From NCBI GenBank assembly GCA_002718195.1, contig PBDU01000006.1, positions 110,929 through 174,928 on the forward strand: DNA of 64,000 nucleotides. The letters run 5' to 3'. The notes below the pieces were generated by a model, which made no database searches, was not told the origin of the DNA, and was given only the letters and a program-made list of their open reading frames with translations. The DNA is from Methanobacteriota archaeon. GTDB taxonomy: Archaea > Thermoplasmatota > Poseidoniia > Poseidoniales > Poseidoniaceae. This document shows, in pieces, positions 34,932 through 41,993 of the stretch (within the stretch, counting starts at the first letter, position 1; each line of letters begins with the position of its first letter). A program made the translations under genes and the position numbers.

Positions 34932-34944
34932 GTTAATAATTAAC
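34932..34944. repeat. Palindrome GTTAAT-A-ATTAAC upstream of the 326-aa gene
   Basis: A 13-base perfect palindrome lies about 40-52 bp upstream of the minus-strand ATG 34892, just beyond its TATA box. This position would suit an activator or repressor site. Short A/T palindromes also arise by chance. Confidence 0.3.
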
Positions 34945-34978
34945 GAAAATAGTAATTTTTTTTTAATTGACAGGAATA

Positions 34979-35278
34979 TTAGAAGATATAGTCCTCTAAA
35001 TTTCCAGATTCATCGACTATGACCTTAGTAATGCCTTCGTATCCAGTTTCTTGGTTTTTTGATAATAACAACAGATGTATTGCCCTATTGTGAATTCCAG
35101 GCTTAAACTCCGATAATCTATGATCCACACCGATTAGGAATCCATCCAATTCTGCGAACATCCATGCTTGGGTTGCTTTTTCTAAATCCTCTTGTCTTAT
35201 CAAAAGCCACCTTGCTCCTTTCATATGCTCTCTTAGGCTGGATTTGTCTACCACCTCATGAAACCATACTACTCGCAT
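34979..35278 (-). CDS. Hypothetical protein downstream of Pelota, 99 aa
   Basis: A small soluble protein with no recognised family. It begins MRVVWFHEVVDK and contains WLLIRQEDLEKATQAW, DGFLIGVDHRL and AIHLLLLSKN, an alternating helix-strand pattern. Its ATG lies 3 bp after the Pelota stop on the same strand, so it is almost certainly co-transcribed and probably coupled in translation. A role linked to ribosome rescue or RNA quality control is possible by context only. Confidence 0.65.
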   Translation of the reverse strand: MRVVWFHEVVDKSSLREHMKGARWLLIRQEDLEKATQAWMFAELDGFLIGVDHRLSEFKPGIHNRAIHLLLLSKNQETGYEGITKVIVDESGNLEDYIF

Positions 35279-35281
35279 AAT

Positions 35282-36349
35282 CTAAGCTCCTATCTTGTAT
35301 CGTAAAAGGGCAATCACTCCGCCCATTCCGAGTAATTGTTTGCCATCATCATGTTCTGAAGAACATTGTACTAAATCTCCTCCAATGTCATCTAATTTTT
35401 TTACCCAATCCGATAAACGCATTTCTCCAATTTTATCCTCACTTCTTAGCAAGTCTGCATTGATCAGTAAGGTTTCTATTGCACCTTCATTCATCGCCTT
35501 CTCAAGCATTTCACTTCCATAGGCTACTTTCCCATCTGTGGCAAGACTCGACCATGCTTTCTGTAATAATTCAGTCTCCTTGATTATTGAATAATTTTCG
35601 AGTATTTGCCCTGCTAACCCTTCCCGAAGAACTTCATTAGCAGATCCTCTTCCACCCATAGAGGTAGGAATTAACTTTGCAATGTTCATGCCAAAATTCT
35701 CTGTTAATTCTGACTTCAATTTTTCTTTAGCATGACCTGGGCCTGCAAGAATTATCACAACGCTTTTTCCAATTGAATCATTTACCTCAGATGCTACTTG
35801 CTTTCTAAAGGAGTCCGCAACGGCTGAAGAGGATTTGATATCACCTCTTTTTCCTCCACCACGCATAGTCCACATGCCTTTTTCGATGAGTCCTCTGGGG
35901 GTGATTCCGAAGTGAATGATTTCGTCACTTTCTACAACCAATAACGCAATTTCTTCTCTTCCTGATGCGGTTACAGATTCCTTGAGTAAATCTTCATCTA
36001 TTTTTGAGAAACCACTCTGTCTTGTTATGGATATTTCATCTCTAACTTTGATTATGTGAGTGTGATGAGAACCAATGTCAAATTTTGCTTCAGTAATGAT
36101 GCCATGAATTCGCAAATTATCACTGAAGTCAACATATTCTGAGTTTTCAACGTCTAAGCGAATGTACATTTTTTTCCTTTCCGCAGATTTTGACCTTCCT
36201 CCACCGGTATCTGCGGTTGTTGGATCTCTACGCTCACCGAGCATTCCAATGTTCATGCCTTTTGATGCAATCCTTGCTAGGACCCAAAGGTCATCCTCAG
36301 TCTCCAGACGGATTTTTTTCTCATTAAACCCATCTTGAATGATTTTCAT
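35282..36349 (-). CDS. pelA: Pelota/Dom34, ribosome rescue factor
   Basis: This release-factor-like protein works with aEF1A or ABCE1 to release stalled ribosomes. The N-terminal Sm-like domain has DDLWVLARIASKGMNIGMLGERR. The middle and C-terminal eRF1-like domains contain LLVVESDEIIHFGI, IILAGPGHAKEKL and the final LGMGGVIALLRYKI strand. The GGQ loop of true release factors is absent, as expected. The 355 residues are normal. ATG 36349 lies 11 bp after the formate-THF ligase stop and has GGTGAG just before it, so the two are co-transcribed. Confidence 0.93.
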   Translation of the reverse strand: MKIIQDGFNEKKIRLETEDDLWVLARIASKGMNIGMLGERRDPTTADTGGGRSKSAERKKMYIRLDVENSEYVDFSDNLRIHGIITEAKFDIGSHHTHIIKVRDEISITRQSGFSKIDEDLLKESVTASGREEIALLVVESDEIIHFGITPRGLIEKGMWTMRGGGKRGDIKSSSAVADSFRKQVASEVNDSIGKSVVIILAGPGHAKEKLKSELTENFGMNIAKLIPTSMGGRGSANEVLREGLAGQILENYSIIKETELLQKAWSSLATDGKVAYGSEMLEKAMNEGAIETLLINADLLRSEDKIGEMRLSDWVKKLDDIGGDLVQCSSEHDDGKQLLGMGGVIALLRYKIGA

Positions 36350-36360
36350 TTACTCACCAA

Positions 36361-38076
36361 TCAACCAAACACGCCGAGGAGATTTCCATCCTCATCAATG
36401 TCCATATCATCCGCTGCAGGTACCTTTGGCAGCCCCGGCATTGTCATCATATTTCCAAGAATTGCTACAATAAATCCTGCTCCAGCATTAAGCCTGAATT
36501 CCTTTACAGGTAGAGTAAATCCAGTAGGTGCTCCTAATTTACCGGCATCATGGCTGAATGAATACTGGGTTTTAGCCATACAGATTGGGAGATGGGAGTA
36601 TCCCCAGGATTCAATTTGGGCTATTTGTTTCTTTGCTTTTGCCTCTAGATCCAGACCGTCAGCCTTGTACATCCTTGTTGCAATTGCTTCAGCTTTTTCT
36701 ACAAAATGAGTATCTTTGTTGAATAGAGGTGTAAATGGTCTTCCATTGGCTATGTGGTCTTGAACAGCGGAAACAACTGCTTTGGCTAGGTCAGTTCCCC
36801 CATTACCACCTTTTGCATGAACTTCAGTTAGACATACACTTGATGCACCTGATGCTAGGGCTAATTCTCTCAGCGCATCCAATTCAGCATCTGTATCTGA
36901 TGCAAATCTGTTGATTGAAACAACTACTGGGACTCCAAAACCGCTCATGTTTCTGATGTGTCTGTCAAGATTGCTTGCAGCTCCTGCTCTCAATGCTTCA
37001 ACATTTTCGGTTTCTAATTCCTCTTTTGTCGGCCTATATCCACCCTTTTCACCAAATGCTCCGCCGTGAAGTTTCATACTTCGCACAGTGACGTTCATTA
37101 CCACACAATCAGGAGCTTTGCCAGACTGTGCTGCTTTGATGTGCATGAATTTCTCAGCACCCATGTCAGAACCAAAGCCTGCTTCTGTGATTACGTAATC
37201 CGCTACTCCAAGAGCGAACCTATCGCCAACAATACTAGAATTCCCGTGGGCAATATTTGCGAATGGACCGCCGTGAATGAATGCTGGATCACCTTCCAAG
37301 GTTTGCACTAGATTCGGAAGTAGAGCTTGTCTCAAAAGCAAAGCCATAGAACCTGCAGCTCCAATGTCCTCTGCTTTCACAGGTTTTCCATCGAGGCTTT
37401 GAGCGATTACTATTTCACCGAGCCTTCTTCTCAAATCGGCATAATCCGTCGCTAGTACAAGAATTGCCATTACTTCACTTGCAGCAGTTATGTCGAACCT
37501 ATCTTCTCTTGGGACACCATTTGCAGGTCCTCCCAAGCCAACCACAACTTGCCTCAGTGTTCGGTCATTCAAATCAACCACTCTTGGCCAGAACACTCTT
37601 GTCGTATCTATCTTGCAATCATTTCCTTGCTTGATGTGGTTATCCATTAACGCACTCAGTAGATTATGTGCAGATGTAACTGCATGTAGGTCGCCGGTGA
37701 AATGCAAATTGATTTCTTCCATTGGTAAAACTTGAGACATTCCTCCTCCTGCTGCTCCACCTTTGATTCCAAATACAGGTCCCATAGATGGTTCTCGAAT
37801 CACGCAAGTAGCGGATTCTCCAATTCTATTCATCGCCTGAGTTAGTCCGATTGTGGTTACTGTTTTTCCTTCTCCAAATGGTGTGGGGTTGACACTGGTT
37901 ACGAGAACAAGGTTGCCTTGTGACTTACCAAAACTTTCCTTTAGTGAAGGCCAAGTTATCTTAGCCATATGCTTTCCAATAGGATAAAGTGAGTCTGCTG
38001 GAATCCCAAGTTTCCATGCTATTGCTTCAATCGGCTCGAGGGTTGCTTGGTTTGCTATCTCTAAATCTGATGCCAT
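36361..38076 (-). CDS. fhs: Formate-tetrahydrofolate ligase
   Basis: A cytoplasmic enzyme that joins formate to tetrahydrofolate with ATP to give 10-formyl-THF for purine synthesis and C1 metabolism. The P-loop-like TPFGEGKT (65-72) is clear, followed by REPSMGPVFGIKGGAAGGG, FTGDLHAV and ITAASEVMAI signatures. Length 571 compares with about 555 in bacteria. The family is mainly bacterial and occurs in few archaea, so old transfer is likely. It is embedded in a minus-strand run between the flotillin operon (85 bp upstream) and Pelota (11 bp downstream). Confidence 0.95.
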   Translation of the reverse strand: MASDLEIANQATLEPIEAIAWKLGIPADSLYPIGKHMAKITWPSLKESFGKSQGNLVLVTSVNPTPFGEGKTVTTIGLTQAMNRIGESATCVIREPSMGPVFGIKGGAAGGGMSQVLPMEEINLHFTGDLHAVTSAHNLLSALMDNHIKQGNDCKIDTTRVFWPRVVDLNDRTLRQVVVGLGGPANGVPREDRFDITAASEVMAILVLATDYADLRRRLGEIVIAQSLDGKPVKAEDIGAAGSMALLLRQALLPNLVQTLEGDPAFIHGGPFANIAHGNSSIVGDRFALGVADYVITEAGFGSDMGAEKFMHIKAAQSGKAPDCVVMNVTVRSMKLHGGAFGEKGGYRPTKEELETENVEALRAGAASNLDRHIRNMSGFGVPVVVSINRFASDTDAELDALRELALASGASSVCLTEVHAKGGNGGTDLAKAVVSAVQDHIANGRPFTPLFNKDTHFVEKAEAIATRMYKADGLDLEAKAKKQIAQIESWGYSHLPICMAKTQYSFSHDAGKLGAPTGFTLPVKEFRLNAGAGFIVAILGNMMTMPGLPKVPAADDMDIDEDGNLLGVFG

Positions 38077-38161
38077 TGATTCGTTACAATTACCTAAAGC
38101 CTATCAACCATACTGTTGCTATTCACCGGCCCAAGAGCCAATGAAGCCGCTAAGTGACAAA

Positions 38162-39550
38162 TCACTCTTGCTTCAAGTCGCCAAGATATTCAGGCAGTTC
38201 AACGCCAGCCATGTTTGCAACGTCATGGATTGGAGGTAGTGATTTTACAAGACTGGAAACGAAGTTTGCAGTGCTTGATCCATCTGTTGAACCATTTCCT
38301 GAATCCCATACGGTAATCTTGTCGATTTGTAGGTTGGAAATTGCTTCGACTTGCTTTGCTACGATTGCTTCGATCTTCTCGACCATTAGCAGTGTAGCGG
38401 CTGCCTTTGCATCTCCGCCAGCGCTCTGAACAAGTGACTTGTAACCAGCAGCCTTTGCTTCCAAGACTGCCTTTTGTCCTTCCGCTTCAGCGTTGTATCT
38501 TGCGAGGGTTGCAGCTGCTTCACCATCTGCGATTCTGCGCTGTCTTTCTGCTTCAGCATCTGCAGCAATTTCGATTTGTGCTTTTGTGATTTCTTCCCTT
38601 GCAATTTCTTCTGCTTTGAGTCTTTGAGATTCCACTTCATATTGTGCCTTCTCGATTTCTACTTGCGCTTGTCTACGGGCAACTTCAGATCTTCTCTTTG
38701 CCTCTGCTTCTTTCTCTGCTAGTTCAGCATTGTAATCAGCAATGTTTGCTCTGGAAACGTTCTCACCTTGTACAGCCAGAGCTTCTTGTTCTTGAACGTA
38801 AACACGCTTGTCCGATTCTGCTTGCTTTTGACCCTTAGCGGATGCAGCAACGTTTCTTGCAACTTCGATATCTTTCTCTCTCTGTGCGGCTGCGACACCA
38901 ATTGCACCAGACCTGTCGTGGTTTGCAACATCGATTGCAGCTTGGTTGTTTGCTTTTGCAGCAGCCTCTCTTCCGATGTTCTCGATGTAGTTGGATTCGT
39001 CAGTAATGTCTGTTACGTTAACGTTGACAAGGTACAGACCAATCTTGTGAAGTTCGTTGTCTACGTTTAGACTAACTCTTGACAAGAACGCTTCACGGTC
39101 TTGGTTGATCTGTTCGATTGTTAGTGTTGCGACTGTGAGCCTTAGTTGACCAAAGATGATTTCACTAGCCATTGACTCAATTTGATTTCTTGGTTGTCCA
39201 AGAAGCCTTTCAGCTGCATTTTGTGTGATGGATGGGTCTTTGCTTATTGCGATTGTAAAAGTAGATGGCACGTTAATTCTGATGTTTTGGAGAGACAATG
39301 CGTGCTTCAAATCAATTGAGATTGTCATCGGAGTCAAGTCAAGGTACTGGTATTCTTGCACCAAAGGAAGGACTAACTTACCACCACCGTGAATAGTTAA
39401 TGCAGTTTTTCCGCCTAAGTATGAACCAGAAATTACTAAAATTTGGTCTGCTGGTGCGATTTTATATCTTGTAGCGTAAAGCATGACGGTCAAACCGATC
39501 AAACCAAAGAATCCAACGAAGATAAGAGAAACTACTGCTGCCATCAACAT
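38162..39550 (-). CDS. Flotillin-like SPFH-domain protein
   Basis: A membrane scaffold protein of the flotillin family. An N-terminal hydrophobic segment (about 1-25) anchors it. The SPFH/band-7 domain follows (about 25-190), with IHGGGKLVLPLVQEYQYLDL. Then comes a long Ala/Glu/Lys/Gln-rich coiled coil (about 195-390) with EAEAKR-type heptads, and a C-terminal domain with DKITVWDSGNG as in bacterial FloT/YuaG. The 462 residues are typical. ATG 39550 is chosen; GTG 39556 is also in frame. It follows an NfeD/YuaF-like gene by 46 bp, the same pairing as in Bacillus. It likely organises membrane microdomains. Confidence 0.9.
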   Translation of the reverse strand: MLMAAVVSLIFVGFFGLIGLTVMLYATRYKIAPADQILVISGSYLGGKTALTIHGGGKLVLPLVQEYQYLDLTPMTISIDLKHALSLQNIRINVPSTFTIAISKDPSITQNAAERLLGQPRNQIESMASEIIFGQLRLTVATLTIEQINQDREAFLSRVSLNVDNELHKIGLYLVNVNVTDITDESNYIENIGREAAAKANNQAAIDVANHDRSGAIGVAAAQREKDIEVARNVAASAKGQKQAESDKRVYVQEQEALAVQGENVSRANIADYNAELAEKEAEAKRRSEVARRQAQVEIEKAQYEVESQRLKAEEIAREEITKAQIEIAADAEAERQRRIADGEAAATLARYNAEAEGQKAVLEAKAAGYKSLVQSAGGDAKAAATLLMVEKIEAIVAKQVEAISNLQIDKITVWDSGNGSTDGSSTANFVSSLVKSLPPIHDVANMAGVELPEYLGDLKQE

Positions 39551-39596
39551 TACCACTCAGTGGGTCCTTAAGTAGTTATAGCCGTTAGTAGAATCG

Positions 39597-40223
39597 CTAT
39601 TCTTCCTGTTTAATGCTAACATGTTTCTTGTTAACAGGTGTTACAATCATAATCTGACCAAGATGATCCACGACTTCAATAAAAGTACCTGTCTTGATTG
39701 AAGTCCCATCTTTTGATACTGCCGGAGCGGTTCTTAACGCATCTTGGTATGTGACTTGTACTTGTCCCTGCCCATCTTCCGGTATTGATAAGTAAACTGT
39801 ACCCTTTGCTCCAATAGAGTTTGCATAATCTACAGTTCCATCATCTTCCATTGATTTGAACAGCTTGAAAATTTGGCCCATTACATACATAGATGCAAGC
39901 CCAGCAACTGTACCTGCTCCTACTGCCATAAGGGAAGAAGCATCTGATTGGGAGACACCCAAACCGACTAATCCGAACATCATTATGAAGGAAATAATTC
40001 CTTGCAGTGTTATCATCTCAAAGACGAAGGCTGAATCCATGTTAATATCAACATCAAAGATTCCTTCAACAGCGCCATCTACAACCCCTCCTATCATGAA
40101 TAGCAAAAAGTAGATGATGAATAGCAACCCACCGACTAAAGCCATTGATGCAAAAAGGATATCGATTCCGGATATTGTATCGAAACCGAGAAATTCAAAA
40201 ATTCCGCTTAGTGTCAAATCCAT
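39597..40223 (-). CDS. NfeD/YuaF-like membrane protein
   Basis: A flotillin partner protein. Four hydrophobic segments lie in the first 140 residues (for example LFASMALVGGLLFIIYFLLF and IISFIMMFGLVGLGV). A soluble OB-like domain follows (about 145-205), with GAKGTVYLSIPEDGQGQV and TGTFIEVVDHLGQIMIV, as in the YuaF/NfeD1b group. ATG 40223 begins MDLTLSGIF; an upstream TTG at 40259 would overlap the previous gene's stop. It is co-directional with flotillin 46 bp downstream and with two small membrane protein genes upstream. Confidence 0.82.
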   Translation of the reverse strand: MDLTLSGIFEFLGFDTISGIDILFASMALVGGLLFIIYFLLFMIGGVVDGAVEGIFDVDINMDSAFVFEMITLQGIISFIMMFGLVGLGVSQSDASSLMAVGAGTVAGLASMYVMGQIFKLFKSMEDDGTVDYANSIGAKGTVYLSIPEDGQGQVQVTYQDALRTAPAVSKDGTSIKTGTFIEVVDHLGQIMIVTPVNKKHVSIKQEE

Positions 40224-40255
40224 TGTTATCAATCCTTGAATCTTTGATAGATTAT

Positions 40256-40504
40256 TCAACCTTCCGATTGTTTCCTTCTCTGTATTGCCTTTAGTACTAA
40301 ATAACGCTCTAGACCAAGTACAGGTCCAATCATTAATCCAGTGATAATTGCAACAGCAATCTCATTTAGGCCGGTGGAGTACAAACCTACTGCAATTGAT
40401 ATCAGTAAGATTAGAATTAGTCCTCTTCTGAAGAATAAATAGTAAGGAGAAAAACTCTCGAAAAGTCGAATGTTGTCAACAAATTGACGAGCAGGGTCAG
40501 TCAT
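40256..40504 (-). CDS. Small membrane protein, 82 aa, flotillin operon
   Basis: Two hydrophobic segments (FFRRGLILILLISIAVGLYS and IAVAIITGLMIGPVLGLERY) are flanked by basic residues, giving a two-helix hairpin with an acidic N terminus and basic C terminus. No family was recognised. It sits between the 152-aa membrane protein gene (24 bp) and the NfeD-like gene (32 bp) on the same strand. That placement suggests a subunit or assembly role in the flotillin module. Confidence 0.65.
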   Translation of the reverse strand: MTDPARQFVDNIRLFESFSPYYLFFRRGLILILLISIAVGLYSTGLNEIAVAIITGLMIGPVLGLERYLVLKAIQRRKQSEG

Positions 40505-40528
40505 TTGTGATCAATCCAAATCACTCGT

Positions 40529-40987
40529 TCAGTCCCAGAAGTTGTCACTCCAGTCGGTCAAAACACCGACACCGATTGACTCGTTTGCAAATACAATAAA
40601 TCCGATTATAGCCACAACCATCCAGACAGGAATGTTAGACGAGGATACATCCATTTTTCCAGGGTTAAGTTCCCTGTATTTTGCTCTGTAGTCTGTGACA
40701 TATTGCCTGTTTTCCATTTTTTTACCGGAAGCATTTTTCTTCACACTGTAATACATGTAGATCATTATTGCAACAATTCCACCGTACATTGGTCCGAATA
40801 GTTCGGTGGCTTCCAGTGCTGCGGTAAGTTCCCCTAGTAGAGCGGCTGAAAAGTAAAGTGTAAGTACAGAACTCATCAATCCGAATAGCCCACCTTTCTT
40901 ATTTGAGGTTCGGTCAGATTTGCCAATAGAGTTGACAACTTGTGCAGATTGTTGGATTTGCTGCCACTGATTCTGTGCTTGCATCAT
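40529..40987 (-). CDS. Membrane protein, 152 aa, first gene of flotillin operon
   Basis: A Gln-rich soluble N terminus (about 1-33) is followed by hydrophobic segments at about 34-55, 65-80 and 120-137, with a Lys/Tyr-rich loop (VKKNASGKKMENRQYVTDYR) between. No family was recognised. It starts at ATG 40987 (a second ATG is at 40984) and leads the four-gene membrane cluster that ends with flotillin. The start is 88 bp from the divergent shikimate dehydrogenase-like gene. Confidence 0.65.
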   Translation of the reverse strand: MMQAQNQWQQIQQSAQVVNSIGKSDRTSNKKGGLFGLMSSVLTLYFSAALLGELTAALEATELFGPMYGGIVAIMIYMYYSVKKNASGKKMENRQYVTDYRAKYRELNPGKMDVSSSNIPVWMVVAIIGFIVFANESIGVGVLTDWSDNFWD

Positions 40988-41075
40988 GTAAAATCATGAT
41001 TAGGTGATTTATCAATGCTTCGCAGTTTTCGATAATTTTGCTAAATTACAAAACAAATCATCGTTTAGCACACAC

Positions 41076-41945
41076 ATGGTCGGCAAGAGTTACATTATTG
41101 CTGGCAGCCCAATTTTTCATTCATACTCTCCACATTTGTTTAGACTTATTCACTCGTTTAACAACCAAAGATTTGAGTCAACTATCAGCGAAAATGATTA
41201 TTTTTTCCTTGAAACACAAAAATTGAATGCTAACTCATTTGAAAAATCAGATGATATGGATAGATTTTCCCAGGATTTAACCTGGCATGATTTCAACCTA
41301 AATGACAAATTTGGGATTGATTATTTTGCAGAATTCAGAAAAAACTTGGATGAGGAAATCCTTTCTTATGTGAACCTAACAAGTCCTCTCAAACATACAA
41401 CTTCTTCGTTAAAATTCGAGAATCTTGATGATTCTCTATCCTACGAATCCGTTAACTGTTTAGCAATTTGTGAGAATAATACCTACTCCATAAGTACAGA
41501 CGGATTAGCTGTTGTTTGGTTGGCATTGCTTGCAGGTTTAGAAATTGAAAAGTCTGTGTTGTCAATTGTTGGAGGCGGTGGAACAGCACGCTCCGCTGCG
41601 AATGCGTGGATTAGTTTTGGAGGCAAAGTCAACCAGATTTCTGGAAATCGAAGAATTTCTATTCCGGAAGAAAGTAAAACAGATGAACCTTCAGACTTTA
41701 TGTTGCTTATTGATTCTTGTGAGGATTTTTCATCCTTGAAATCAGATGCAGTAATTCTTCAAGCGAAATACAATTCTACCCAAGAGGTTCCAAATCACCT
41801 AACAAATTTGGGGGGTACGCATTTATTGGTAGCTCAACATTTGTTGTGTTGGTACCTGTTGTGGAACGATAATCCAAATTTCAAGATTCCAACCTTCTCA
41901 GACCTCTTGGCAAATCTAGAGGAATTCATAAGCGATAAAAATTGA
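41076..41945 (+). CDS. Divergent shikimate dehydrogenase-like protein
   Basis: This protein resembles AroE, which reduces 3-dehydroshikimate with NADPH in aromatic amino acid synthesis. The substrate loop AGSPIFHSYSP corresponds to the usual G-x-P-I-x-H-S-x-S-P. The catalytic lysine lies in NLTSPLKHT and the partner aspartate in STDGLAVV. The NADP-binding loop is VGGGGTARSAANA. All key positions are present, but the spacing and the C-terminal half are divergent and the usual basic NADP cluster is unclear. Length is 289 against about 270. ATG 41076 is chosen because the fold begins there, with a TAAATT box about 28 bp upstream. It could act on quinate or another acid. Confidence 0.75.
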   Translation: MVGKSYIIAGSPIFHSYSPHLFRLIHSFNNQRFESTISENDYFFLETQKLNANSFEKSDDMDRFSQDLTWHDFNLNDKFGIDYFAEFRKNLDEEILSYVNLTSPLKHTTSSLKFENLDDSLSYESVNCLAICENNTYSISTDGLAVVWLALLAGLEIEKSVLSIVGGGGTARSAANAWISFGGKVNQISGNRRISIPEESKTDEPSDFMLLIDSCEDFSSLKSDAVILQAKYNSTQEVPNHLTNLGGTHLLVAQHLLCWYLLWNDNPNFKIPTFSDLLANLEEFISDKN

Positions 41946-41993
41946 ATCAAAATTAGTGAAATTTCAATACACAAAGAAGACCAGTATGAATCA

